A stretch of DNA of 44,119 bases from Acinetobacter brisouii CIP 110357 (GCF_000488275.1 NZ_KI530762.1:223317-267435), one strand, 5' to 3'. Positions 27,144-35,523 are shown, counted from the stretch's first letter. Program-made: numbers and translations. Notes: a model not told the origin generated them from the letters alone.

Positions 27144-27713
27144 ATGCAAGCCCTAAAATATTTCGCGTGTGGTTTAGGATTGGCGCTGCTTACAAGTCAT
27201 AGTTTTGCTTCAAATTCAGGTGCAGAATACAACATTGCCAATGGTTTGGCACCTGAAGTGACATGGCAGTCCATTTCGCCGCTGAAAGCTTTTCGGGGTG
27301 ACTTTCGAATTTTAAGCACCAAAAGCTATAGTCAGGATGAACAGGCAAAATTTTCCCCGATTGATTATGCAGTGAGTTGGGGCATGTTTGCTGATCCGTA
27401 TTTCGCTAAACAAATTAGCGTGCGCCAGTATGACCGCTTTCTTAACTGGAAAATGAAAACCTTACCTGTGTCAGCAGAGCAAGCCATGCAAATGGTGTCC
27501 AATATGCACATTATTCCTGCGAACCCTGACATTGCCAAACAGATCAAGCAAGTCCAGCGGGGTGATTTGGTACGTTTACAAGGTGAGCTGGTTGAGGTGA
27601 AAGACCGCAATCTGGTCTGGCGTTCTTCACTGACCAATACTGATGTGGGCGATGGAGCTTGTGAGTTGTTTCGTGTACATTCAATTCAGTGGATTGAGCA
27701 TAAAGCATTGTAA
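27144..27713 (+). CDS. Secreted protein of unknown function
   Basis: A 189-residue protein with an N-terminal signal peptide (about 1-22, cleavage near Ser-Phe-Ala) and no further membrane segment, so periplasmic or exported. A GAGGAG site precedes the ATG. Near the C-terminus is the patterned stretch W-R-S-S-L-T-N-T-D-x-G-D-G-A-C-E-L (residues 159-175), together with a preceding GDLVRLQGELVEV segment. I recognise this combination as recurring in conserved bacterial proteins but cannot name the family or a function. It stands alone and is closed by a strong terminator. Confidence 0.75.
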   Translation: MQALKYFACGLGLALLTSHSFASNSGAEYNIANGLAPEVTWQSISPLKAFRGDFRILSTKSYSQDEQAKFSPIDYAVSWGMFADPYFAKQISVRQYDRFLNWKMKTLPVSAEQAMQMVSNMHIIPANPDIAKQIKQVQRGDLVRLQGELVEVKDRNLVWRSSLTNTDVGDGACELFRVHSIQWIEHKAL

Positions 27714-27730
27714 AATATAGCTCTAGAAAT

Positions 27731-27762
27731 AAAAAAAGCATGGCGTTTGCCATGCTTTTTTT
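27731..27762. terminator. Bidirectional terminator at 27.7 kb
   Basis: A perfect 14-bp stem (core GCATGGC/GCCATGC) with a GTTT loop and seven A and seven T residues on its two sides, between convergent genes. Its right end overlaps the stop codon of the lipoprotein gene. Confidence 0.94.
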
Positions 27763-28291
27763 ATGATGCAGGATTGGTATTGGCTGTATGGGCTTTCCAG
27801 TATTCAAGTTGTTGAGTAGCTTGAATGACTGGGGTTTTATCGACTTTCTCGCCGGCTTTTTTATGCTGTAACTGATCCCAGTAATCGTACATCATGCCTT
27901 GAATGTAGCGACCCTGTTCAGTCTTCAGATCCAAGTCCTTGAGCATGTTTAATGCCGAATGAATCTGATCCTGTTTGCGCTGTTCGACAAATTCTGGGGT
28001 AAGTTGATTGTATTGTTTGAGTTGTTCCAGTTCGGTACGCATATCTTGCGTCATGTCATGAAAAGTACGGTTAAAGTTGTCGAGTTGCTGAATGTCATGC
28101 GCATCATCAGGTGTTGTCGTAAACGGTCTAATATTTTGTGGAATACTGACTTCACTGGCCGTATGCATTGCTGCTGAGGATGTAGTTGTTGCGGAACTGA
28201 TATGCTCAGGCTGTTTCTGACAGGCCACAAGGCTCAGGCTACCTGCAAGCATGAATGCGGGCAGGAGGATACGAGAAAAGCATTGCATCAT
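27761..28291 (-). CDS. Small lipoprotein of unknown function
   Basis: A 176-residue protein with a signal peptide ending in the lipobox Leu-Val-Ala-Cys24, so a lipid-anchored envelope protein. After a Ser/Thr/Ala-rich linker to about residue 65 the rest is predicted to be mostly helical and charged, rich in Gln, Asp and Lys, with no motif I recognise. The ATG at 28291 begins the signal peptide properly; the longer frame to 28309 starts with TTG. Convergent with the preceding secreted protein and just downstream of a methyltransferase gene on the same strand. Confidence 0.72.
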   Translation of the reverse strand: MMQCFSRILLPAFMLAGSLSLVACQKQPEHISSATTTSSAAMHTASEVSIPQNIRPFTTTPDDAHDIQQLDNFNRTFHDMTQDMRTELEQLKQYNQLTPEFVEQRKQDQIHSALNMLKDLDLKTEQGRYIQGMMYDYWDQLQHKKAGEKVDKTPVIQATQQLEYWKAHTANTNPAS

Positions 28292-28311
28292 AAAGTTACC
28301 AAAATTCAAAC

Positions 28312-28346
28312 CGTATGCTTTTATTATATTTTAATAAAATCATACG
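28312..28346 (-). repeat. Imperfect AT-rich hairpin at the 3' end of the methyltransferase gene
   Basis: CGTATG pairs with CATACG and TTTTATTA with TAATAAAA, with one mismatch between the two blocks and a five-base loop. It overlaps the last seven codons of the methyltransferase gene. A poor T-tract follows, so it may be a weak terminator or an mRNA end structure. Confidence 0.4.
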
Positions 28347-29094
28347 CATAAGTTAAATATGGGAAATCAATTTCATCGTCAGGGCGTTTGCCCAAATAGT
28401 CAAAAACCACCTGTTCAAACTGTTGTTTGAGTTGCTGCTGTTGCTCGGCTGGCATCATGGCAATAAAACTGGTGGAAAGTAAACGTTTACTGACCACTTG
28501 CTCGACTGTGCCATGATGCAAATGGATAAAATGCTGCTCGCTACCCAGTTTAAACCACGACTGATTTTGAAAGGCTTTTTTCCATTCACCACTATGATAG
28601 CGTGGCGTATTGTTTTCTAGTGGTAATAAAATATCCGCAATCGCTTTGACCCACGGCACACTGGTATCGCGCTGGTTCCACACCAACCCAAAATGCCCAT
28701 GTGGTTTGAGCAGGCGGTGAACTTCAGCAAGGGTTTCATGGTTGGCAAACCAGTGAAAGGCCTGTGCAGCCAAAACGGCGTCATATTGTGCCGACTCTAG
28801 TGGAATCTGGTCGCTGTAGGCAGTCAAGGTGGTAACGTCAGGATAAGCTGCCTTGAGTTGTTGCTGCATTTCGGTAACGGGTTCAACAGCAACAATATGC
28901 GGGGTGACCTGTTTGAGATATTGGGTAAATTTCCCTGTACCTGCGGCAAGGTCAATCACCTGCGACTGGCTGGTCAGCTCTAGCTCGCTGCGTAGCCAAG
29001 AGACAATTTGTAAAGGATAACTTGGTCGGGTTTGCTGATATAAAGCTGCGCCAGAACTAAAGCCCTGAGCCGCAGTTGGATGAATAGTTGACAT
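28324..29094 (-). CDS. Class I SAM-dependent methyltransferase
   Basis: A 256-residue protein with the Rossmann-type methyltransferase motifs. Motif I is VIDLAAGTGKFTQYL near residue 48, motif II the acidic end of VAVEPVTEM near 68, motif III-IV the YDAVLAAQAFHW segment near 100, and LLKPHGHFGLVWNQR near 130. The FHW and W-N-Q-R residues resemble the trans-aconitate/UbiE-like subgroup acting on small molecules; the substrate is unknown. ATG 29094 with AAGGA upstream is the only start that fits the family; the longer frame to 29241 is spurious. Divergent from the aldo/keto reductase gene. Confidence 0.85.
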   Translation of the reverse strand: MSTIHPTAAQGFSSGAALYQQTRPSYPLQIVSWLRSELELTSQSQVIDLAAGTGKFTQYLKQVTPHIVAVEPVTEMQQQLKAAYPDVTTLTAYSDQIPLESAQYDAVLAAQAFHWFANHETLAEVHRLLKPHGHFGLVWNQRDTSVPWVKAIADILLPLENNTPRYHSGEWKKAFQNQSWFKLGSEQHFIHLHHGTVEQVVSKRLLSTSFIAMMPAEQQQQLKQQFEQVVFDYLGKRPDDEIDFPYLTYAYDFIKI

Positions 29095-29239
29095 GATCTC
29101 ATTCCTTGAATTTATTTGGTTTATTATAAAAACTTCCCGCTCTGTCGACGTAAAAATAGCATTATTTATACAATTTAAACGATTTCGACAACGGTGCTGC
29201 GCCATAATGCTTAGAGCATAGCCAGAGAGAAAACAGCAC

Positions 29240-30088
29240 ATGAATCGATCTGAACATATTCCGAATTTGACCTTGCATGACGGTTATGCAATTCCTGCCT
29301 TGGGTTTTGGAACCTATCGTCTGAATGGACATCTAGGCGTTCAAACCATGCAACGTGCTTTGGCACATGGTTACCGTATGCTGGATTCGGCATTTAACTA
29401 TGAAAATGAAGGAGCAGTGGGGCAGGCGGCTCGTCTTTCGGGACTTCAGCGTGATGAACTGTTTATTACCTCCAAATTACCAGGTCGTCATCATGCATAT
29501 GACAAGGCGATAGTCACCATCGAAGAGTCACTGTATCGGGCGCAGCTTAACTATTTTGATTTATATTTAATTCACTGGCCGAACCCGAATCAGGGCTTAT
29601 ATGTGGAAGCTTGGCAAGCCTTGATTGATGCTCAGAAAAAAGGGCAGATCAAGTCGATTGGCGTGAGCAATTTCTTGCCTGAACATATCGAAGTGTTAAA
29701 AAAGGAAACAGGGATTATCCCTGTGATTAACCAAATTGAGTTACATCCGTATTTTAACCAAGCCGAGCAATGTGCGTATCATCAGCAACATGGCATTTTA
29801 ACCATGGCGTGGAGTCCGTTGGGACGCGCACGCGATGTATTTCAAGATGCAGTGTTGCAAGAAATTGCCCAGCAAATTGGGAAATCTGTAGCACAGGTGA
29901 TTTTAAGATGGCAAATTCAGCTTGGCGTGATTCCTATACCCAAAGCCAGTAGCGATGAAAACCAGCTTGCCAACAAAGCGATTTTTCAGTTTGAACTCAG
30001 TGACGAGCAAATGCAGCAGATCAACGCCTTGACGCGCAGCAATGGTCGCCTGAAAAATCAGGATCCTGCGGTGTACGAGGAGTTTTAA
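29240..30088 (+). CDS. Aldo/keto reductase
   Basis: A 282-residue NADPH-dependent reductase of the DkgA/DkgB type. The full catalytic tetrad is visible: Asp49, Tyr54, Lys79 and His112, in the contexts LDSAFNYENE, TSKLPG and LIHWPNP. GVSNFLPEH near 150 and NQIELHPYF near 173 are standard, and the cofactor-binding IPIPKAS-like segment lies near 231. It probably reduces a small ketone or aldehyde, for example methylglyoxal or 2,5-diketogluconate; the substrate is not readable. Its stop codon overlaps the stop of the convergent small lipoprotein gene (TTAA at 30085-30088). Confidence 0.92.
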   Translation: MNRSEHIPNLTLHDGYAIPALGFGTYRLNGHLGVQTMQRALAHGYRMLDSAFNYENEGAVGQAARLSGLQRDELFITSKLPGRHHAYDKAIVTIEESLYRAQLNYFDLYLIHWPNPNQGLYVEAWQALIDAQKKGQIKSIGVSNFLPEHIEVLKKETGIIPVINQIELHPYFNQAEQCAYHQQHGILTMAWSPLGRARDVFQDAVLQEIAQQIGKSVAQVILRWQIQLGVIPIPKASSDENQLANKAIFQFELSDEQMQQINALTRSNGRLKNQDPAVYEEF

Positions 30089-30369
30089 TCGCAGACCATC
30101 GGGATCGGGCCCATAGACCGTCCATTGGATTGTAAATGGCAGTTTGGCGGCACGTGATATTCTGGATGATGCGGTCGATAATCATAGTCGGGGTTTTGTA
30201 GAATAATGACTTGCGGACGACTGATTTCAACCTGTGTGTCGTGGGCATTGCTATCTACAAAAACCCGTGTGGTAGATTCGACCTGTCGGGTATGTTCAGG
30301 CACAACAAGGCAGCCATGCAAACACACGCTACAGTACAGCACACTGCCTAACTTTACCCAGCCTCGCAT
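30085..30369 (-). CDS. Small cysteine-containing lipoprotein candidate
   Basis: A 94-residue protein with an N-terminal hydrophobic segment ending in Leu-His-Gly-Cys20, an acceptable lipobox. The ATG at 30369 follows an AGGTGA site. The C-terminal half is rich in Pro, Tyr and His, with a late cysteine pair (Cys77 and Cys93) that could form a disulphide. I recognise no family. The reading frame is supported by the signal and site; function is unknown. Confidence 0.6.
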   Translation of the reverse strand: MRGWVKLGSVLYCSVCLHGCLVVPEHTRQVESTTRVFVDSNAHDTQVEISRPQVIILQNPDYDYRPHHPEYHVPPNCHLQSNGRSMGPIPMVCD

Positions 30370-30429
30370 CGCGTCACCTAGCAGATCTTAATTTTATTTT
30401 ACTGTAAATGACTTTGTGTACATGCTCAA

Positions 30430-31101
30430 CTACTGGTTAGTTTCTGTTTCATGCAAATGATAAAATTTCTGTAAGTGTTTTACTAGGCTATGTAGTTGCT
30501 TGGCAGGCAAACGGGTTTCTTGCAATAGTGTCAACCATGCCATATGGCAGCGTTTGAGTTCACTGGTATTTTCACACTTGTCGATTTTCTCAGTTAAGCC
30601 TCTTGCCAACAGCCCACCGTGTTGTCGTAGAGTATCAATCATCAAGCCTTTAATGGCAGGAAAGTTGAGTTCAGTATCCAGATCAGGTGGAGGCGTCGTA
30701 TCGAGCTTAAACGCTGCCTGCTGCTCTTCTTCGGCAATTTCTTCGGCTAATGTCGGTTTAGCTCGGGGTTGAGAATAACGCTGCAAGACTTGGGAAAGCA
30801 CATTGACAGTAGGGGACGCTGAAGCAATGGTTTCTGTTTCTGTTTCTGTTTCTGTTTCTGTTTCTGTTTCTGTTTCTGTTTCTGTTTCTGTTTCTGTTTC
30901 TGGTGCTGAATTGGTAATAAAACCCAGCTCCAGCAAATGATCAATCACTTCTGGCTGAAACAGGCGTTGGCGACTGGTTGCGGGTAATTTATCAAAATCA
31001 TCCGTACCCATAAGAAACAATAACTGACGTTGTTTGGCTGAAAGTTGTTTAGAGCGTTGTTGTAATGCTTCTTGCCCTGCTGCTGTTTTTACATAATGCA
31101 T
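30430..31101 (-). CDS. Cytoplasmic protein with a perfect Glu-Thr dipeptide repeat
   Basis: A 223-residue protein of unknown function. Residues 1-63 look like a helical, charged domain, then comes a run of about 12 Glu-Thr dipeptides, a Ser/Ala-Pro linker, and a C-terminal helical domain (about 140-223) ending again in Glu-Thr. No signal peptide or membrane helix is seen. I prefer the ATG at 31101, since GAGGGG precedes it; the ATG at 31149 has no such site. The two folded domains joined by an acidic linker suggest a tethering or scaffolding protein, but this is inference. Confidence 0.72.
   Translation of the reverse strand: MHYVKTAAGQEALQQRSKQLSAKQRQLLFLMGTDDFDKLPATSRQRLFQPEVIDHLLELGFITNSAPETETETETETETETETETETETETIASASPTVNVLSQVLQRYSQPRAKPTLAEEIAEEEQQAAFKLDTTPPPDLDTELNFPAIKGLMIDTLRQHGGLLARGLTEKIDKCENTSELKRCHMAWLTLLQETRLPAKQLHSLVKHLQKFYHLHETETNQ
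30831..30902 (-). repeat. 6-bp coding tandem repeat, 12 copies, encoding Glu-Thr
   Basis: Twelve uninterrupted TTTCTG hexamers on the plus strand (GAAACA on the coding strand), perfect in nucleotide sequence over 72 bases. The unit keeps the reading frame, so copy-number change would lengthen or shorten the linker in steps of two residues. The perfection at DNA level points to recent expansion. Confidence 0.97.
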
Positions 31102-31411
31102 TGCCCAATTTCCCCTCAATTGGAATAATCCGATATTCAAGCGCAGCATTGTGACAACTTAATTAATTTCGTTAAATTTATATGAATTGTGTTGCAAAAT
31201 AGTGTTAAAACATGAATTTAATGACTTTTCGACGAAATCCATTTTCGGATGTAGCAGATTGGTTTTAAAATACAAAAATCTGACAGCGGCGTGGCAAGAT
31301 GTCATATTTTGCCCTGTTTAATCTCTCTTGCCTTTATACAATAGGCATTCGCCAGCCCCTTCTTTTTTGATTGCATTTTGGCAGTCGCTAATTTTTATTT
31401 TCGGTGCGTGA

Positions 31412-32677
31412 ATGGATAAGCAAATTATTTTTGAAGACGAACAAATCCGGGTTATTTTTCTAAAAGGAAATTCCAAAGAACTGATTTTTTCGTTTGGAGA
31501 TTTAATTACTCGCGCCAAAGGCTTAACGATTAATGCAGAAAAGTCGTTGGCGAAGTATGAATATAACGTGATTGGCGTGATGCCAAAAATCAAGTCATGG
31601 TTTCCTGCGGCGAGCATGCAGGCGATGATGAGCGCTGTGCAACCTATTCTAGACCAGTTTGAGACAGTGGTCGGGTATGGTGGTTCAATGGGGGGCTATG
31701 CGGCAATTAAATATTCTAAATTACTGAAAATGAATCGCGTGATTGCCTTTGTGCCGCAGTACAGTATTGACCCGCAGGAAATTGAAGATCGCCGTTATAC
31801 CGAATTTTTTGATGAAAGTTTGCATCAGGACATGCACATCACCACGCAAGATGTTTGTGCAGGCAGTGAATATATCGTGGTGTATGACCCATACTATGCC
31901 AATGACCGCGAACATTATTTAAAAATCAAACATATCTTGCCACAGCTACATACCTTGCACTTACCATTTACTGGGCATGAAGCGCTTTCAGTTTTGGCGA
32001 GTTCAAGTTTGCTGAATGATTTTATTCGTCATCCGTGGAATAAAAACTATTTTTACCAGCAAATGCGCACGGTCAAGAAAAAGAGCAAATTCTACTACCG
32101 CACGGTGATTAACAATTTATTGTCGCGCCATAGTGCCGCGCTCGGACGAATTTTACGTAGTAATGATTTGCAGCTTGAGGATCAATACCTCGATGCCAAC
32201 TTAAAGCAACTCATTACCCGAATTATGTTGAGCCGCCGTCAGGTCACTGAGCAAGATTTGCAAAAACTCGGGATCAAGGTCAATCTGCCACAAGACAACC
32301 ATCCAACTCAGTTGCAAGACTGCTATGGTAATTTTCTGGTGTTTAATATTATTAGCAACAAGATTGAAAGTTATCCTGAAGAAGCAATTCACCTGAATTA
32401 TAAATATTTGATTCCATTGCTGATTAAGTCGAGCTGTATTGTCAAAATTGAACTGAACAATGAGCGTTATATTGTCGGGATGAATGATCGCCGTGTCATG
32501 AAATTGTTCAAAGAAGATGATGCCTTGTCGACGGATATGAGTCCAATCGTGGTGAAGAAATACCCTGAGTATTATGTGTTGAGCTATAAAGAGCAAAATA
32601 TGCGCTGTGATAGTTTGGGGATTTGTTCTTTTGTTGAGCCGCCTTTGCTCGATGAAGAGAAATTTATCTTGGCGTAG
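31412..32677 (+). CDS. Alpha/beta-hydrolase-like protein with a large C-terminal extension
   Basis: A 421-residue cytoplasmic protein. The N-terminal 200 residues contain a nucleophile elbow YGGSMGGYAA, placing Ser92 between small residues, then Asp159 in VVYDPYYAND and His189 in FTGHEALSV in correct order for a Ser-Asp-His triad. The C-terminal 220 residues are unfamiliar; they look like a helical block (200-270) then a beta-rich domain with many charged residues. No signal peptide is present. Related enzymes occur near polysaccharide genes, but none is adjacent here, so the substrate is unknown. Confidence 0.65.
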   Translation: MDKQIIFEDEQIRVIFLKGNSKELIFSFGDLITRAKGLTINAEKSLAKYEYNVIGVMPKIKSWFPAASMQAMMSAVQPILDQFETVVGYGGSMGGYAAIKYSKLLKMNRVIAFVPQYSIDPQEIEDRRYTEFFDESLHQDMHITTQDVCAGSEYIVVYDPYYANDREHYLKIKHILPQLHTLHLPFTGHEALSVLASSSLLNDFIRHPWNKNYFYQQMRTVKKKSKFYYRTVINNLLSRHSAALGRILRSNDLQLEDQYLDANLKQLITRIMLSRRQVTEQDLQKLGIKVNLPQDNHPTQLQDCYGNFLVFNIISNKIESYPEEAIHLNYKYLIPLLIKSSCIVKIELNNERYIVGMNDRRVMKLFKEDDALSTDMSPIVVKKYPEYYVLSYKEQNMRCDSLGICSFVEPPLLDEEKFILA

Positions 32678-32700
32678 TCTTGAATATGTAAATTCATTCG

Positions 32701-32732
32701 GCAGAAAAACCACCCGTTTTTCTGCTTTTTTT
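32701..32732 (+). terminator. Terminator of the alpha/beta-hydrolase-like gene
   Basis: GCAGAAAAA pairs with TTTTTCTGC around a seven-base loop and is followed by seven T residues, 23 bases after the stop codon. Confidence 0.9.
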
Positions 32733-32842
32733 ATGTGAAATCAATTGGTCAAGATCACTGAAAGGGTTAAGGTTGAGTAAAAACTTTCACCGAATTCAGG
32801 TGAGGTTATTAATTTTCTAAAAAACACAATAAAGGATGACAC

Positions 32843-33802
32843 ATGACAGGTTTAAAAGCCGTATTTTTAGATTATGCCAGTTTAGATCAAAATGATTTGG
32901 ACTCTACTCCCTTAGATGCTGCTTTTGCAGAGTTGCAATTATATGATGCAACTACCTCTGAGCAGGTCTTGCCGCGTCTTGCCGATGCTGAAGTTGCAAT
33001 CGTGAATAAAGTGGTACTCAATGCTGAAAGTATTGCTCAACTTCCAAAACTGAAACTGATTTTAATTTCTGCCACGGGCACCAACAATGTCGATTTAAAG
33101 GCAGCGCGGGCGCAGGGCATTGTGGTATGTAACTGTCAGGGCTATGGTACTGCATCGGTGGCACAGCATGCGTTGACACTGATGTTGGCATTGGCCACCA
33201 ATGTGGTGAAATACAATCAGGCAGTACAGCAAGGGCGTTGGCAACAGGCAGAGCAGTTTTGCTTTTTAGATTTTCCGATTGTGGAGTTGTCGGGTAAAAC
33301 CTTAGGTGTGCTTGGCTATGGTGAACTGGGACAAGAAGTTGCGCGATTGGCACAGGCGTTGGGAATGCAGATCTTGGTCGGGAATCTGCCGAATCGTCAA
33401 CATGCAGGACGTTTGTCACTCGAAGAGCTTTTACCGCAAGTCGATGTGCTTACCTTGCATTGCCCACTGAATGACAGCACTAAAGATTTAATTGCTGAAA
33501 AAGAATTGGCATTAATGAAACCGACTGCATTTTTGATCAATACTGCGCGTGGTGGCATTGTCAATGAAGCAGCATTGGCACACGCTCTACAGCACCGCAA
33601 ACTGGCGGGTGCTGCAACCGATGTTCTGACTGTCGAGCCACCCAAGCAGGGCAATATCTTGCTTGACTCTACAATTCCAAATTTGATTATTACCCCACAT
33701 TCGGCATGGGGCAGTGTGCAAGCCCGTCAGCGCATTGTGCAGCAACTCACTGAAAATACGCAGGGCTTTATCTCTGGAAAAATCATTCGCCAAGTCAATT
33801 AG
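32843..33802 (+). CDS. D-2-hydroxyacid dehydrogenase (glycerate/hydroxypyruvate type)
   Basis: A 319-residue NAD(P)-dependent dehydrogenase. The N-terminal catalytic part contains ISATGTNNVDLKAAR near 73; the cofactor loop GYGELGQ is near 158, LINTARGGIVNE near 230 gives the substrate Arg, and the active-site His lies in TPHSAWGS near 287 with the conserved Trp after it. This His-Ser-Ala-Trp form is characteristic of hydroxypyruvate/glyoxylate reductases (HprA-like), which interconvert hydroxypyruvate and D-glycerate. A GGATG-like AAAGGA site precedes the ATG. It overlaps the convergent helical-protein gene by four bases at the stops. Confidence 0.88.
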   Translation: MTGLKAVFLDYASLDQNDLDSTPLDAAFAELQLYDATTSEQVLPRLADAEVAIVNKVVLNAESIAQLPKLKLILISATGTNNVDLKAARAQGIVVCNCQGYGTASVAQHALTLMLALATNVVKYNQAVQQGRWQQAEQFCFLDFPIVELSGKTLGVLGYGELGQEVARLAQALGMQILVGNLPNRQHAGRLSLEELLPQVDVLTLHCPLNDSTKDLIAEKELALMKPTAFLINTARGGIVNEAALAHALQHRKLAGAATDVLTVEPPKQGNILLDSTIPNLIITPHSAWGSVQARQRIVQQLTENTQGFISGKIIRQVN

Positions 33803-34206
33803 TTACTGGTGGGTTGGCTTAAAGATCCATGCTCAATCGGAACAGGTGGTGTATCGGTACGATTACCTGTCACCACGTCTTTGGCTTGTTGCCATTTTTT
33901 CTCGGCAGTTTGTTGTACATCATTGGCTTTTTCCTGCACAGCTTGGGTTTTTTCTGCACCAAATTCTTTGGTGTTGTCCCATTTTTGCTGAATTTTATCT
34001 GAGGCTTTGTCTGCACCGCGCTGTGTGGCATTGCCTATACGCTGTAGGGTTTGCCCTGTTTTATATAAAATCACGCGTCCCAAACTTGGATTGTCAGGCA
34101 GTGGCGCATTGGGCGTGCTGGGTTGAGTTTCGGTCATTGCAAAAACTGACGGTGCTGCAACAAGGCAACTACTCAATAAAAATAGTTTGATTGGGCTTAA
34201 ACGCAT
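33799..34206 (-). CDS. Secreted amphipathic-helix protein of unknown function
   Basis: A 135-residue protein with a signal peptide (1-23, cleavage after Val-Phe-Ala). The mature part is dominated by residues 50-115, a long amphipathic helix rich in Lys, Gln, Ala and Asp with repeated K-x-x-D/Q patterns similar to LEA-like or CsbD-like stress helices, flanked by Pro/Thr-rich ends. No enzyme motif is visible. A periplasmic protective or cell-envelope role is possible but not shown. It shares the stop palindrome TTAG with the preceding gene and lies just before the AT-rich block. Confidence 0.68.
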   Translation of the reverse strand: MRLSPIKLFLLSSCLVAAPSVFAMTETQPSTPNAPLPDNPSLGRVILYKTGQTLQRIGNATQRGADKASDKIQQKWDNTKEFGAEKTQAVQEKANDVQQTAEKKWQQAKDVVTGNRTDTPPVPIEHGSLSQPTSN

Positions 34207-34462
34207 CGCAAGATCTCATCCAGTTGATACTCAGCATTTTAGGATGAGATTGCATAAATAGGTGGGAAAGAGAAGAAATTCATACGAATTGGTAACGATT
34301 GGGAAAAATATAAAAATTTAGAAGGGATCTAAAATATGGAATAACTTATTTTTAAAATAAATTATTCCTAGTTAAGATATTTTTTCTATATTAAAATTCA
34401 TTGCTTTGATAAATATTTTCTATTAATTAAGGTTTAAATAATATTTAATTTTTCTATCAATA
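34207..34462. other. AT-rich non-coding flank of the kinase/receiver block
   Basis: No gene is supported in these 256 bases, which are very AT-rich. The one clear structure is a 31-base imperfect palindrome at 34338-34368, with GGAATAA/TTATTCC outer arms and TTATTTT/AAAATAA inner arms, one mismatch, and a two-base loop. It may be a terminator of the minus-strand kinase gene or a boundary relic. No direct repeat to the right flank of the block was seen by eye. Confidence 0.4.
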
Positions 34463-35521
34463 TTATTTAGGTTGATTTTTATTTAGAGAAATTACAATTT
34501 TATTTTTCTGAAAATAAATTTCTAATCCATTGCTTCCGTATTTTGATAAAGTATTTGGGATCGCTTCGAATGATATATTTCCGTTGTTAAGCTCTACTAA
34601 TCTCTTGACAATATACATACCTAATCCGTTTCCTGACTTTCCAGTCTCCTTTGAGATATTGCTCGACCATCCTTCCGTGAAAATTAAAGGAATTTCAGAA
34701 CTATCTATTGCTAAGCTTTCCATATTAAAAGTAATCAAAGTTGAAGATAAATCTTCACTAATCATTATATTAATAGAGCTATTGGGTTTTGAGTATTTGT
34801 ATGCATTTTCAAATAAGTGAAAAAAAGCCACATGAAGCGTGTCATAGTCAAAAATACTTTTAAGTTCAGATGGATATATATTTACGAGTACACCTTTTTC
34901 TTGAAAATCACTGAAAAAAGGATAATAAACATTCATGAGAACACGATGAATTTTATGTTTCTTCTTACTTAAAAATGGATTTTTTGTATAGAGTTTTTCA
35001 AATACTTCAAACTCAGTTTTAATTGCTAAATGATTTTTGTGTAGCTTTAATAATAAATTTGGAATATCTAAGTGATTTTCCTTGGTTATTTTCTCTATTT
35101 TTGTTTGAATTTTATTGTCTTTGCTACTTAACTCTTCTTGAGGAAAGAAACTAAAGAATGAAGTAAGACAATTAGCATTTATACTCCTAATATTGTGTGA
35201 AAGTCTTTGAGTTTTTTGTAGTTGGAAATCAATTTGTTGTTGGCAAATGTGAGTTAAGAAATTATCAATTAATGAGGTTAAATGTAATACATCTGATTTA
35301 AATCTACTGGAGCTTTGTATATAATCTTTAGAGTTTGAAATAAAAAAGATCTTATTTTTTTCTGTATCAACCAAACCACATCTAATTTTTCCAAGGTTTC
35401 CACTATTAATAATTTCAGAAGGAAGGCTAATTCTTGGAAGTAGAAATTTGAATTCTTCTTTTAAGTTACAAAATGTTGTTTCCTGAGTTATTTTATCAAT
35501 TACTCTAAATTTTAGTTCCAT
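34463..35521 (-). CDS. Histidine-kinase-like protein with HATPase domain
   Basis: A 352-residue soluble protein. Residues 1-90 are an unrecognised N-terminal sensor-like part, and His109 in QRLSHNIRSI is a plausible H-box. The C-terminal ATPase domain shows the N-box with Asn239 (HLFENAYKYSK), an F-box-like IFTEGWSSN near 280 and a glycine-rich lid KSGNGLGMYIVKRLVELNNG at 295-314. The usual G1 Asp-x-Gly motif is degenerate (NMESLAI), so ATP binding may be altered. It starts two bases after the receiver gene stop. G+C is very low: one 60-base line has 15, against 32 in glyS. Confidence 0.78.
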   Translation of the reverse strand: MELKFRVIDKITQETTFCNLKEEFKFLLPRISLPSEIINSGNLGKIRCGLVDTEKNKIFFISNSKDYIQSSSRFKSDVLHLTSLIDNFLTHICQQQIDFQLQKTQRLSHNIRSINANCLTSFFSFFPQEELSSKDNKIQTKIEKITKENHLDIPNLLLKLHKNHLAIKTEFEVFEKLYTKNPFLSKKKHKIHRVLMNVYYPFFSDFQEKGVLVNIYPSELKSIFDYDTLHVAFFHLFENAYKYSKPNSSINIMISEDLSSTLITFNMESLAIDSSEIPLIFTEGWSSNISKETGKSGNGLGMYIVKRLVELNNGNISFEAIPNTLSKYGSNGLEIYFQKNKIVISLNKNQPK

Positions 35522-35523
35522 TG

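Noticed and set aside
33714..34190. Plus-strand frame opposite the secreted helical protein
   Set aside because: It overlaps two better-supported genes, lacks a ribosome-binding site and has an unnatural composition rich in Cys, Trp and His.
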